Below are positions 47,882-60,146 of a stretch of 64,000 nt of DNA, piece by piece. The translations under genes and the position numbers were made by a program. Below the pieces are notes generated by a model. It was not told the origin of the DNA, did not search any database, and saw only the letters and a list, made by a program, of their open reading frames with translations. The DNA lies in the NCBI GenBank assembly GCA_022264855.1, contig JABYQU010000010.1, positions 248,001 through 312,000 on the forward strand, in the 5' to 3' direction. The stretch is from Lenzites betulinus. Lineage: Eukaryota > Basidiomycota > Agaricomycetes > Polyporales > Polyporaceae. Positions within the stretch are counted from its first letter, which is position 1. Every line of letters begins with the position of its first letter.

Positions 47882-50351
47882 ATGGTGAGTGCTATGCTCT
47901 ATATGCACCAACGCATGCTGACAGCGAGCAGACAGTCTGCACTTACTTTCTGCGCGGAACATGCAAGTTCGGGAACAACTGTAAGAACGAGCACCCGCGT
48001 GAGGGACAGAGACAAGGCGGCTTCGGCAGTGCGTCTTCTTATTGTTTCTCAGACCGCCACCTTAGAGTACTGGTCTTGTTCTGTGCACATTTACTTATGC
48101 GGGTAACTCCAGATCAGTCATGGTCCGCCACCACTGCCCGTCCTCCGTCCACCTCCAATAGCGCCCCTCCCTCCAGCGTCGCCTTCACGTTCGCACCTCT
48201 CCCTCTCCTCTGCCCCGCGTCAAGTTCTGATTCTCTCCGCTTCCGATTATGGATCTGCCCGCGACGACCCACGTCGTATTCAGCCTCGAATCGCTTACGC
48301 GAGACCTAGACAACGAAAGACCCGTTTGGCCGCTCTCGTCTTTCGGACCTGCGAAACTCCAACCAAATCTCATCGGGCACTACGACGATTCCCCGGAGGA
48401 GCTACGCGTAAAGGCTGCCGAGGCAGCGCGCAATGGCACAATACAGGAATACGTACGTCCCCAATCGTATGCTATGCGTCCACCCCATTTCCTAATCCCG
48501 TCCTAGTTGAAATACGAGGCGGAGAAGTTCTCCACCGCTCACACAGCCTATACGAACGCCCGCTCCAACCTCCAAGCTCTTCACGCGCATGCTATCAAGA
48601 ACTATGACGCCGCAGCCTCCGGTGGCACTACAACGCCGTTCGTGAGCACCGCCGCGTTCGGTGGCGGGGCACCCTCTGCCTTTGGCGCGCCCGCATCTAC
48701 ATCTGCGTTCGGAAAGCCATCAGGGTTTGGCGCGTTCAGTGGTACCCCCACCGCGTTCGGCGCCGGCGCTGCCACTACCTCTGCCTTTGGGCAATCGGCC
48801 TTTGGTCAGTCTTCATTTGGTCAGCCTGCCGGTGGTGGCTCCGCGTTTGGGGGTGGCGGCTCAGCGTTTGGGCAACCTGCGGGTGGAGCGTCGACCTCGG
48901 CTTTTGGTGCACCGGCACAGGGCGCGACGACGTCCGCATTCGGTCAGCCAGCGCAAAGTACCTCGGCGTTTGGCCAACCCGCGCAGGGTGCTACGACTTC
49001 TGCATTCGGCGGCGGAACGGGTTCTGCGTTTGGCCAACCAGCACAGGGTCTGTCGACTTCCGCGTTTGGACAACCAGCACAAACTACCTCTGCCTTCGGG
49101 CAACCGGCGCAGGGCGCATCGACGTCCGCCTTCGGGCAACCGGTGCAAGGCGCGACAACCTCTGCCTTTGGCCAGCCAGCACAAGGAGCAACCACATCAG
49201 CTTTCGGCCAACCCGCCTTCGGTCAGAGTGCCTTTGGTGCACCAGCCGGAGGTACATCAGCGTTCGGTTCTGCGGCACCAAGTACGACACCTGCATTTGG
49301 CCAACCATCTCAACCAACGTCAGCCTTCGGACAGCCTGCCCAAGGCGCGGCAACATCAGCGTTCGGGGCGCAGCCACCAGCAACGGGGTCCACGACTTCA
49401 GCATTCGGCGCGCCACAAAGCACATCTGCCTTCGGACAGTCATTGTTTGGGCAGAGCGCATTTGGCAAGCCCGCCACGCCCTCGGCATTTGGCTCGGCAG
49501 CAACGGGCAGTGGCGGCGGCGGCGGAGCGTTCTCTGCGTTCGCCAATCCCACAGGGTCTGCGCCCGCCGCGACATCGGGCACCAGTGGCGGCGGCGCGTT
49601 CTCCGCGTTCGCTGGCGCGCAACCGTCGGCGTTCGGACTTGGCGCGAACGCGAACAAGGCTCCCGGCGGTGGCGTGTTCGGCCAATCTGCGTTCGGAAGC
49701 GGCGGCGGCGCATCGAACGCGGCGCCCCAGCCCGCGCCCGCGCAATCTGCATTCGGCGCGAGCCAGCCTACCCAGTCCGCCTTCGGGAGCCTGTCGTCCT
49801 CGTCCGCCTTTGGTTCTTCGACGGCCTTCGGCTCGCAATCCGCCTTCGGCTCGCAGCCCGCCGTGGGTGCGCCGTCTGCGTTCGGCGCACCACCCTCGGC
49901 CCCCGCCGCGTCCGCGTTCGGGACGCCCCAACAGCCCGCTGCACCCATGCAGTCCGCGTTCGGCACGCCCGCAGCGGCACCGCCCGCACCCGGACCAGCC
50001 CCCACCTCCGTCTTCGGCTCGCTCACGAACCAGCCCCTGGCCGCGCCCGTGTCCGCCTTCGGGCAGCCCCAGCAGGCTGCCGCGCCCGCCCCGCAGTCGT
50101 TCTTCGGCCAGCAGGCGGAATCGGCACCCGCGCCATCGCAAGGCGTGCAGGGGGGCAAGCCCGACTTCGCGGCGGGCCGCGCGCGCGCGAAGGCGCTGTA
50201 CAGGCCGGGCGCGTCGAGGTACGACGACCTGCTGCCGGAGAACTATATGCAGCTGCTGCCGAAGGCGGCGCTGGACGCGTTCAGCGCGGACAGCGACCGC
50301 TTCGAGTGGGGCGAGATTCCGGAGTGGATCCCGCCGAAGGAGCTGCGTTAG
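47882..50351 (+). CDS. NUP42: FG nucleoporin NUP42/Amo1 with CCCH zinc finger
   Basis: A cytoplasmic-side nucleoporin that helps Gle1/Dbp5 release mRNA. The five exons (47882-47884, 47932-48028, 48113-48188, 48284-48452, 48507-50351) sum to 729 residues. The ATG forms an exon of its own, followed by a 47-nt intron. Residues 2-22 are the CCCH finger, C-x7-C-x5-C-x3-H (TVCTYFLRGTCKFGNNCKNEHP). A linker (LTRDLDNERPVWPLSSFGPAK, then SPEELRVKAAEAA) matches NUP42. About 45 FG dipeptides follow, mostly SAFG, in a 13-residue PAQGATTSAFGQ-type repeat. The C-terminus is the conserved Gle1-binding-type tail: ALYRPGASRYDDLLPENYM...FEWGEIPEWIPPKELR. The two intermediate introns are placed by frame agreement. 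Confidence 0.88.
48640..50110 (+). repeat. FG-repeat coding region of NUP42
   Basis: About 45 FG dipeptides, largely SAFGQPAQG-type modules, translate from in-phase imperfect 39-bp units. This also creates long spurious frames on both strands. Confidence 0.85.
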
Positions 50352-51959
50352 CTGCTAGCTCGTAAAACTAGTGGGCGCGCGCGGGGATGGGACCTTACTA
50401 TAGTTTGATTTTTTTCTCCGGCGCGGGATTGGTGTGGCCTCGGCGGCTTCGCGTATGTATACTTAGTTTGTTTTTCTTCCGATAGATCGCGGTGAGGCAT
50501 ATGGTCTCGACCATCTCGTCATGTCGTGTAGGGTGGGCTCAGGTTCACCTCAGGACGGCGCAGGATCCACAGGTTGTGAGTTAGATGCGCGACGCGGCAA
50601 TGGTTACCCTGCTGCTGCTACGCAGACAGAGCCCATAAGCCCAAATACGGTCAAACACCGCCGTCGCTCGCAGCGGCGGCAGTCCGCCATCAAACGCGGC
50701 ATCACAACAACCGCTCAGCACGGGCACGACTCCCCTCGGACCTTGTTCCTGTCGCCATGCTCACAGGCGGGTTCTTCGGCGACTGTATGTCGCGATGGCG
50801 GATACTGTCACCGTCAAGAGGAAGCAACGGCTGCGCCGGCTAGTATGAGGCCAGAGGGACCTGTCGGGCTCGGTCGATTTAATTCTGACATTGACGGTTA
50901 CCGACGGCGTGGGTCGTGTACTAGATCAAGGTCGCGGTCGCGCATAATATGGTGTACCGTGCCATAAGAGAGAATTCACCCAGATATCTGCTAGTCGCTC
51001 ACACACATGCCGCCGCGCCCGGCCCCCAGAGCCAATTGCGACGAAAACCCGCGCACCATCACGGTCACGGTGTTTCCAGCGCTGCGCCGCACTCCAGCAC
51101 CCGTCCGACCGCTATTGGCCACCGCCGACCGCCATCTGGACGCAGCTCGACGCGCGCGGCACAGCACGACGAACAGACAGCCGCGACGGAATCAAAGTTC
51201 GCGGGACTGATGATGCCGGCCGTGACAGCCAGTGCCCCGCCAGGGCGGTACAAGCGACACGCACTGATAACTTTGACATATCCGCACAGGGACCCCGCTT
51301 CAGGCTCGGCACGCCGTCGACGCGGGATCTCGTGCGTCTGGCGGTGCACCCACGCTCATTTAATCTTGAAACTTGAGCTTGGGGGTGCGCGGGTAGGCAG
51401 AGCCCGAGGTGCCCGGGGTGCCAGTGGGACGTGCGCCGGCTACGTGTTGCGGTCAATGTTGACGAGGCTGATTGTCCAGCCTGACGCGGGCGCACACACG
51501 CTTTCGTGCGCGGGTGCAGTGCTCTCAGGGCTGCACGTCAATCCGGTGGCGTGCTCAGGGAGCTGCGGCTGGTCTGGAGGGCCCTAGCGACAACGTCATG
51601 CGCGGCGCAGGTTGAATGGCATAATATTCGGCTCGTGTCGTCCGACGTAGCGGTGGGATGCGGCGGCCGACGTAGCATGCCGTGGTGTACCGGGTAGCGA
51701 CTGCGTCGGACATGCGCCATAGTGCCACGGAACGCTCCAGTGTCCAGGAGGAGGGAGCTGGGCCATGGTGCAGTGGCGGACGTGGTTCGAGATCCGCGGC
51801 CTATGCCGAGGGGCCCATGCAAGCGAGTGTAACGTCCATCGGCTCCATTTTGTCCTAAGCATACAAACGAACATCCGTTCGATCAGTACAGTACGGCCGC
51901 CCCGTGGGCCTTGATGATGGCATATGCCTCGCGCCATGATTCAACGCTAGGCCGACCGC
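50352..51959. other. Gene-free stretch
   Basis: About 1.6 kb of 3' flanks of convergent NUP42 and the PLP enzyme. GC-rich with many chance frames on both strands. No recognised gene, repeat or domain. Confidence 0.5.
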
Positions 51960-53200
51960 TCACTGTGAGCGTGCCCATGGCAGAGGCTGGGACAGGTCGA
52001 TGTTTCCACCGCTGATGATGATCCCAATGGGTCCCTGGATGCCAAGCGCCTGGAACTGGGCACTGCGAACGGCTGCAAACGACGCCGCACCGCTGGGCTC
52101 CACGACGAGCTTCAGCCGCTCCCACATGAGGCGCATCGCTTCCACGATTTCCTAAAATAATAGTTAGTCAGAACAGACGATGAACAATACATCCGCGGCC
52201 CCCGCAGCGCCGGAATACACGCAGAGCAAGACCCACCTCGTCCGTGACGGTGATCACCTTCTCCACCTTGTCCTGGATAATCGGGAAGTTGAGCACCCCG
52301 ACAGGCGTCCGGAGCCCGTCCGCAATGGTGTCTGCCTGCACGTCCTCCCGCCTCTTCCCCTCCTTCAAGCCTTGCACACAATCGTCCGCGCCCGCCGGCT
52401 CCGCCCCAAATACCCTAACCCCCGTGCCGTCCGCGGCGAGTGCAGTGCCCGCGAGCAGCCCCCCACCGCCGACGGGCGCGACGACTGCCGCAAGCGGCTC
52501 CGGCGCCTGCTCGAGCAGCTCGAGCAGCGCGGTGCCCTGACCCAAAATCGTGTTCACCGCGTCGTACGGCGGGACAAACGTCGCGCCAGTGGCCGCCTGG
52601 ACCTCCGCGAGCGCCGCGGCGCGCGCGGGTGCATTCGGCGCGCAGAATGTGATTGCGGCTCCGTACCCGCGCACGGCGTCCACCTTTGGCTGGGCCGAGT
52701 TGTCAGGCTGGTGCAGGGTCGAGGGGAGCGGGGCGCCGTCAGCGGGTGCGTGGCGCGCGGAGGGGCGGGGCTGGGCGTACCATGACGACGTAGCACCTCA
52801 CGCCGCGCTCTTTTGCGGCGAGGGCGAGGGCCCCGGCGTGGTTTCCTGCCGGGCGACGTCAGTGGGTCATGTATACTATGCGAGCACCGCTGGCGGGGAG
52901 CAGCCATGAATAGCGCGTACCGGAGCTATGCGTGCAGACACCGCGCTCGAGCTCGCGCGCAGTCAGGCATGACAGGCTGTAGCTGGCGCCCCGGAACTTG
53001 AATGCACCACCCTTTTGGAGGTTCTCGGCCTTGAAATAGAGCGGGTTCGCGCCCGGGAGCAGGGCGGAGAGCGAGGAGGACGTGAAGACGGGCGTGCAAT
53101 GGATCTGGCTCGCAATCACCCGGCGGGCGGCGACGACGGAAGCACGGGTCAGTGGGCGGGGCGGTGATCCCGCCTCGCGAGTCACCTCGTCCGCAGACAT
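51960..53200 (-). CDS. PLP-dependent serine racemase/threonine dehydratase-like enzyme
   Basis: A type II PLP enzyme that racemises or dehydrates serine or threonine. The N-terminal exon from 53200 holds MSADEVTREAG...VIASQIHCTPVFTSSSL and FKAENLQKGGAFKFRGA, with the PLP lysine in AFKFRGA. A spliced SSGNHAGALALAA, the substrate-binding S-S-G-N-H loop, follows after a GTACGC...GGCAG intron. VVMPDNSAQPKVDAVRGYGA needs another intron. The phosphate-binding glycine loop is APVGGGGLLAG. The last exon ends GGNIDLSQPLPWARSQ, typical for serine racemase. Residues that distinguish racemase from dehydratase cannot be judged with certainty. No regulatory ACT domain is seen, which argues against the Ile-pathway Ilv1. 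Start at 53200 is the first in-frame ATG. Confidence 0.85.
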
Positions 53201-53586
53201 GGCTCCTTGGATGGCTGCGTGAGCTTTGAAATTGCGGGTGCTGCGTGAGCTTGGGGGTCGTTATCGATGAACGATCAATTTGGGTTGACTCACGCTGACC
53301 ATGGTCGCGAATTCTGCGAAGACGATGCCGTGGGACCGCGTCGGCTGTGCCACCGCTGGGCGTCGGCCGACGAGTCGACTAAATACAAGCCTATCTTCAG
53401 ATCGCGCAGATATATGTTGTTCCTTCATACAGTATGAGATATTCCGGAGGCAGTTTGAGAAGCTCCGACCGAACGCTATGTCCGTGTGTGGCAGAGAAAT
53501 ACTAGCCCGCCATCAACGGGTGCAGAGCTGAGTTTGGCGCACGCCGTCAAAAACGGCGAACGTCTGAGCGCTGAGCGACTGGGAGG

Positions 53587-54136
53587 TTTGTCCGCCCGAC
53601 ATGTCCGCGGACAGTCCGCCGGCGGACAAAGACGCTAGTCACACAGCCAGTCACTAGTACTGTGACCTTGGATAGCTTTGGAGAACCTTTCCTTGTAGAA
53701 GAGGGGGGCTTGTTCACGCGCACGCATCGTATTCAATGCCTCTGCTAAGCCTTTGTTGAAACATCTGAGAATAATACTATTGATCGGATTCAGAGCAGCT
53801 TTGTAATAGATTATTGCGCGTATAGACCTGTATAGAAGTATTGAGTACTACAAGTAACTACTTAGTGACTTTAATACTATGTAACCGGTGGTTAGTACTA
53901 GTACGGTCACTATCTGGTACAATCACCTTGAAGTCAAGCTTGGATATATGAGGCCTACTGATATCGAAGCTTACTTATTATCTATGCAAGCATGACTTTT
54001 TTGTAGAGTGATCTGACGGCCACTAGTAGTGTACGGTGGACTTAAGTAATGGGTACTGAATATAGACGCCTGGTGTGACAAGGTAGCGCCCGAATACTCA
54101 AGCGTCTATGCGCGCGGATTGTCCGCGGCGGACAAA
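53587..54136. mobile_element. Degenerate AT-rich transposon-like island
   Basis: The ends carry a short inverted repeat, TTTGTCCGCC (53587-53596) and GGCGGACAAA (54127-54136), embedded in further TGTCCGCGGACA-type palindromes. The interior is distinctly AT-rich for this genome and has repeated CTAGTAC-GTCAC-like words (near 53655, 53895 and 54010). No target-site duplication or transposase is visible, so the class is unknown. Confidence 0.4.
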
Positions 54137-54734
54137 CCCCCTCGCGGCTCTTACTTTCTGTCAAAACGGGAGATCAACCGTGGCAGAATTTGCCTGCCAT
54201 CCCGATTTTGCCGGCGCCACGCTGGCAGTGTCGCGCTCAGCTAACCCAGTTCAGCGAATACATTGCTCGATGTTCTCAACCAGGCTGGCACTCTCGTTCG
54301 CGACCTGGGCTTGGTTATGGATGGAATCTGCTGTGCGAGACGGGTGATCCCGCGCGCGACACAGCGTCGTGCCAGACTTGTCAACCACCCTCGTTTCCTG
54401 CATCGTCGCAGAGCTTCGCAGAGTCGTCATCAACACCCAGCTCTACGGTCGAGACACCCGCCGGCGCAGCGCAAGTGCAGGAGATGGTGCAGCGTGTACT
54501 GACGGCGTGCATTGCCACTCCATTGCAAACACGTCTGGCGATGCATCTCAGATTGGCCGCACACTGCATCCCCCGTCCCGCGATTCCCGGCGTCCCTCCC
54601 AGGCGTGTTTCGCCTCTATCACTGGTACGCCGTCCTGTGTCCTCTGCGATCTCGTCGTGTGCCCTGCCCTGGGCCCTGGGCAGAGGCGCAATATGCGCAC
54701 ACTAGGCGGCCCAAGCGGAATCATCGACCGCGGT

Positions 54735-54758
54735 GCGGTTGCGGTTGCGGTTGCGGTC
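54735..54758. repeat. Short GCGGTT tandem array
   Basis: Three GCGGTT units followed by one GCGGTC unit in the gene-poor block. Confidence 0.7.
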
Positions 54759-55221
54759 GCGTATGCGCATCGGGCTGGTGCCATCACCCGCTGCGGGCCA
54801 GGTACAGGTGCAATGCATCCCGGGCTCGTGCGCGCCACCACCGCACTCCAAGATCCGGTGAGGGGCCTGGTTCGTGTGCGCAGAACGTCGCCGTCAGCGA
54901 TAGGTGCGGTTCAATCCAATTCGTCTCAGCAAGACAGGCCTAGGAAGACTGCTGACCGAGCGTCACCGCCAGGGCCGCGTTCACGAATAGCGCACTGTGC
55001 TCGGTCATACGCTTTCATCAATACTTCCTGGGAAGCAGAAGTGACGCAGGCCCGCGGAAGTCGAACAGTTGCCGGCTTATAATAACAGGCTGATGACAGC
55101 ATTCCCGATTGGCATAGATGCCGGTGATCAGTTGTAGCAGAGCTATCACGACGTCGCGCACGACGCGGCCGTTTCGCAGCGCGCGAGCAATGCCCGCCCC
55201 CGCCACGGCGAGATGATCATT

Positions 55222-55507
55222 GAGCGAGCCCGCGATGCAGCGCTGACACGCTGCCTGCAGCTGGCGTCGGGGTGCCACACAAGCATGCTTCCTCGGTGAG
55301 TTGCGAGCATCCACGCGACTGTTGCGTCCACGGCGTCCCTTGACCTGCTATCAGGTCAATGTCGTCCTGCGGCGGTATGCGGGGTGGTACACGTCGCCGT
55401 GCTGTCCAACAAGCATCTATCGATCCCCACGTCCTCGGGCGCGTGCGGCGAACAAACCCGAGCTTGTGCACCGAGCCTCGTCCGCCGGCGAGCGAGCCCG
55501 CGATGCA
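55222..55507. repeat. 18-bp direct repeat pair
   Basis: GAGCGAGCCCGCGATGCA occurs at 55222-55239 and 55490-55507, with looser similarity around each copy, suggesting an old local duplication. Confidence 0.6.
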
Positions 55508-56928
55508 CTGCGCGCTCTGCATTCTTCGACACACGGGCTCTTGGGAAGACGCCAGGCCGTGCCCGCCTCCAGATCGCTCTGACACCGGCCAATTCTCGTG
55601 CGGCGGCGGCGCTTCCGAGCGTGCATATGGCGAGCTGCCATGTGCACGAGCCGAGGCGTTGTGCTCAATGCGAATGCACGTCCCTGCAGTGGAGGGCGGC
55701 AGCCGTGCGTATGTGACAGGGCGGACGCGCAGCGCCCGCATGCAGGGCCGGGCCGGGCGACGCCTACGGCGCATTTGCCTCCATATGCACGCGCGCATGG
55801 AGGCCGAAGGGCCGCAGCGCGAGCGATGCAGAGCTCTCGCTCTTCTGCGGCGGGGACGTCACCCACTTTGGACAGAATCTTCAAGTTTGCCCGGGCGCGA
55901 CATCAGGGCAGCATGCAAAAAGCACTGATTACATCAGCGCGCGGAAGAAGCTCCGAACCGCCTCGCTGTCGGACCGGGACGTGCTTGGGCGATTGGGGGC
56001 GGCTCTGTTCGCGTGATGGGGCGCGAGAAGTGCGGGCGGATGCGTCCTGGACGTCATCTTACGCGGGCTCTGGGTCAAGACAGTCGGACACTGCTTCGGA
56101 CTCGAGCACGGAGGATGGCTGGTGACTCGCCCTGCAAGGCGTCTCGTCGTACTGATCCACATCGAGCGGCATCCCGGAGTCAGCGTCAACCGCGATGGGG
56201 TGTTCGTCGAACTCGTGCTGGCACGGCAGGTACTGGCTCGCTGCCTACCGAGAAAACCCGTTTCAAGAAGTAAACACTAGATGAAAGTCGTTTGCAACCC
56301 ACTCAAAACACAATAAGTCGGCCGAAAGTTTACCTCTTGTTTCTACTTTTAGGCCCATTTGAGCCTATCCGCAATCGTCTAATGCCCGCCGTGTGGTTGA
56401 TGTGCCCTGGCATGCAGCAGCGGTAGTGAGACACCTCGCGGTAGCTGCCTTTGCCGAGGATGCGCCCGCCGAGAGCGCGCCTGAGTGCGCGCACTGTCCG
56501 GATCCCTCGCGCGGACGCCCGGCGCGTCAATCTGGGAGGGATTGGAGAGAACCATGCGACAAGCCGTTGTATGTCGGATGACTCTACAATGCCGTAAACC
56601 CGTCTTCGGGGAGGAAAGCGTTTTTCGACGGGACGGGCGGGCTTCTCACGCGTTTATGACTAATTTTGCAGGAAGAAAGTGTGGAATCTGTTCGCGCAGC
56701 GTCAAAGGGTCCAATATTGCATGCAGTGCAGCAGGCGGGATCGGCCGGAGGAGTGGACCCAGAGCGTCGGGTGGATATCAGCCAGGCTGTCCTCTGCCCA
56801 AGGATCCCTATTCGCCACAATCCTCGTATGTGTTTTGCAAAACACTCTCGTCCAGCGACTCATCTCGCCGCCAGATCCGATCCGATCCACTGGCACCTCC
56901 CCTCGCGCGTCGCACTCGCGCTCGTACT

Positions 56929-56934
56929 TATAAA
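56929..56934 (+). promoter_or_regulatory. TATA box of the SDR gene
   Basis: TATAAA lies about 123 bp upstream of the start at 57057 and is followed by a CT-rich leader typical of basidiomycete promoters. Confidence 0.55.
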
Positions 56935-57056
56935 GACCCGCGAGCACCATCCCCGCCCCTCGTCAATTCCCCGAGCTTCGACTCACACACTCCCGCCCCT
57001 TTCTGCCACCCGCACCCGCCGCAGCCCACTCTATTCCCCTAGCGCATATTCTTACA

Positions 57057-58202
57057 ATGGGCGCCCTCCACCAGAAGATCTGGCTCATCACCGGTCAGTC
57101 GATCTCGCTCTGTCGCCGCCGCACTAGCCCATGCTCACGCGCCTTCTCCTCAGGTACCTCCTCCGGCTTCGGGAAGCGTCTCGTCGTCTCCGTGCTCGCC
57201 CGCGGGGACTGCGTGATCGCGACCGCCCGCAACCTCGAAAAGCTCCGCGCGACCTTCCCCGCCGCGGAGCGCTCAAGGCTCCACCTCGTGCAACTCGACG
57301 TGTCCGACTCCGCCGAGACTGTCCAGCAGCGCGTCCAGGAGGCCCTCGCCGTCTGGGGCCGCATTGACGTCGTCGTCAACAACGCCGGCTACGGCGTCAA
57401 GGCCGTGCTCGAAGAGGGAGGGTGAGTACCGGCCGCCGCCGCCGCCTACTTTTTAGCTCGCCCGACAGCTTCTGACTGACATCCTTGTCTCCGGCGATCA
57501 GGTCTCTCGCCGCGCTCACCCAGTTCCAGACGAACGTCTTCGGCGTGCTGAACGTCACCAACGCCGTCCTCCCACACATGCGCGAGCGCCGCTCAGGCAC
57601 CGTCGTCATCATCGGCTCACGCTCCGCATGGCGGCCAGAGGCCTCGGTACGTCCCTCCCTCTCCTCCTGCCCCGCGCTCCCAGCTGACCATCGTGCTTCT
57701 ACGCAGCCCGCAGGCTTCTATGCCGCATCCAAGGCCGCAGTCCATGGTAAGCCGCCCATCCCGCCCGCGCTCCCATACACATCCGCTAACTCACTCTTCT
57801 CTCTCCACAGCCATTGGCGAGACCTACGCGGCCGAGCTCCGCCCCTTCGGAATCCGCGTCACCGTCGTCGCGCCAGGCGCGTTCCGCACAGAGGGCGTGC
57901 ACGCCTACCCCGCGACGATAAACACCCACGTGCCCGCGTACGACGCCGCGCGCACCGCCGGCATGGCGCGCTTCGCCGCGATCGCGGGGCACGAGCGCGG
58001 GGACCCCGCGCGCGCGATGGCGCTCCTCGTCGACGTCGTGCGCGGGGAGGGCCGCGCGGCGGGCCGCGAGTGGCCGATGTGGCTCGTGCTCGGCGCGGAT
58101 GCGTATGCGGACGTGCGCGCGAAGACGGGGCGGCTGTTGAAGACGATGGAGGCGTGGGAGGACCTCGCGACCGACCTCGACTTTCCGGAGTGCGAGGTCT
58201 GA
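57057..58202 (+). CDS. Classical short-chain dehydrogenase/reductase
   Basis: An NAD(P)-dependent oxidoreductase with Rossmann fold. The five exons (57057-57093, 57154-57421, 57502-57646, 57707-57746, 57811-58202) give 293 residues. The coenzyme motif TGTSSGFG begins at residue 13, across the first intron. Next are VVNNAGYG, the catalytic Ser in VIIGSRSAW, and Tyr-x-x-x-Lys in FYAASKAAV. After ELRPFGIRVTVVAPGAFRTEG comes the substrate-binding C-terminal region. An Arg in TARNLEKL after beta-2 suggests preference for NADP. Related proteins are annotated as oxidoreductases; the substrate cannot be deduced. It is isolated, with no clear cluster neighbours. Confidence 0.9.
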
Positions 58203-60146
58203 GCGCCCGCAGCGCGGCGCGCAGGAGTCGCTTCTTGCGGAGCCCCCCGGGCAGACTTTCTTTGGCCGGCTCGAATGCTATTTATCGACTATCGCTAACT
58301 GTGACCCGGTTCCGATTCCTCCCCGCACCCCGCACCCTCTCCGCTCTTCTCTTCTTCTTCTCCTCCTTCTTCTTCTCCACACTGTCTACGCTCCACACTG
58401 TCTACGCTGATTCCACTGTTTCCATCCCCATGCTATCAATGCGCTTTCGGACTACTACTGCCATGCTCAACAACCTACTCTAGTACATAGACCTAGTAAT
58501 ACCCCCACTGTATTCTGTACATATCCCCCATCCATTCCCACTCGCATTCCGTGTATCGTCCAAAATCTCATCTCCGTCCATGCCGTACATACTGCACATC
58601 CCAATCACACGCTCGCATCTTCTGCTTACAGTATGCACATATAACACACATCCTCATCGATATGCCTAGTCTGCGCGTCCCAGCTATAATCTATCTCTAT
58701 CAGACACTCGCATGTACTATGTATGAGACAACTAGTAGACCTCGTGTTAGTATGATACCGACTCCAACAGTACACCCACTCGCGATACAGGAATAATACT
58801 ACGTCGTTGTATAAGTCATCCTAATACTTCGAATTTTGAGAGGTACTAATAGTCGGGTGCGTCGATGCGTCACCGTGATTCGTACTCGTGTTCAAATACC
58901 GCCCACCATTCCGTGTGCTCGCGTTCAAGCTGTACAGCCAGTGGCACGCGTCGAACACCATGTCCTTCATCACCCGCCCTGTTTTTTCGGTGCCTCCCCC
59001 GTACGCTAGCGTACGACTCGGACGCAGTTCGGACCCGGGTCAAACATCCCCGGGCCAAGGTAGTCAAGGTCGCGCATGCGCATGCACATGAGCCCTGAGC
59101 ACCAAGACCCGAATGCCACGCGCGCATAGGATCGCCAAAGCATCTAGCGAAAACCCTGATCAGTGACTGCGCTATACAATTGTGCGCAAGCAGCCACCGC
59201 CCGTGGAAGTGAAGGGGACATGATGTGCGTGCAGCCCTGAGCAACACTAACGAGCTGATGCGGTCCCGACCGAAGCCGTGTGCGCACAGATCCTCACTGC
59301 TTGTGATACAAAATTCGACCGTTTCATCGCTGCAGGGCCGCGACGAAGGCGACTGTGAATATTGTATGTCAGCCTCTTTACTTATGCTCAGTTTCTTGGC
59401 TGCAAAATTGGTACACACTGATAAAGACGTGAGAAGGCAGATTCATCCTGTTGAAAACTTGAGGTTTACTTAGTTTCCAACTCGGATTGAAGGTCACTTA
59501 CACCGATATGTCCTGGGGTAACGGCTTGGCACAGGGACAATCCAGATGACCTAGAGATGGTCACGGTATGTTCTATGCAATGTCGCATGGCAACGACGAA
59601 CCAGGTGAGCAGCTGATGTTCTGGTGGTTATTTCTTGACAAATTGAAGACTGCAACATACCTGCACCATCAAGACATAAAGCGTATCCGGGCCCGACACA
59701 CAGCGGGCCGAGCGGGCGGCGCCACAAAACCCGACATGAAGCACCTAAGACAACCCGCTCTAAATCTTCCGAGACCGCGAAATCGACTCCAAGAAATCGT
59801 GCCCTTGCAGTCCAAGATCCACGGAGTGCGTATCATTGAATGTTGAACATTGTCATGAGCGCTCCGTCTCGTATCGCGAGAAAGCTACACGAGCCGGTCA
59901 TCCTACTCGATGCGGATTCACGCGAAATCCACTGTATTTCGCCAAGATAGGACCGAAGCTAACCTTCGGAAATCGTGATCATGTCGAAGAACGTATCTTC
60001 GATGTGTCGTTACTGGATCAAGTCTCTAGACTCCTCAGCATATAACCCCCAAAAAGACCATAAGTCGACCAGGTTCGTAACGTTGACAAAGCGTGGCACC
60101 AAGAGGGCCCGCCGCGTGAAACACGCGGAATCAGCTTGCAAGTCGC
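58203..60146. other. Gene-free stretch between SDR and PX-GH18 gene
   Basis: About 1.9 kb, low in coding signal. Around 58250-58860 it is CT-rich and repetitive in TCTTCTTC-type words. A 182-codon minus-strand frame (58870-59418) and short plus-strand frames near 59568 lack domains and intron logic. Confidence 0.5.

Larger units (their letters stand above)
53201..57056. other. Gene-poor block upstream of the SDR gene
   Basis: About 3.9 kb without a recognised gene. It consists of an AT-rich island (about 53590-54136), a GC-rich segment (54140-56300) with short direct repeats and many chance frames on both strands, and the SDR promoter. Open frames (for example 54369-55082) show no splice-consistent structure or domain. 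Confidence 0.5.

Noticed and set aside
48661..50358. 565-codon plus-strand frame and several long minus-strand frames (for example 49310-50158) over the NUP42 FG region
   Set aside because: They arise from the in-phase GC-rich repeat of the FG region and are Arg/Pro/Ala-rich in biased fashion; the SAFG frame is the real one.
54369..55082. 237-codon plus-strand frame in the gene-poor block
   Set aside because: Overlaps equally long frames on the other strand and contains a GCGGTT array giving Ala/Val repeats; no sign of a protein fold.
58870..59418. 182-codon minus-strand frame
   Set aside because: No domain, no splice partner, and GC-rich chance frame length is plausible.
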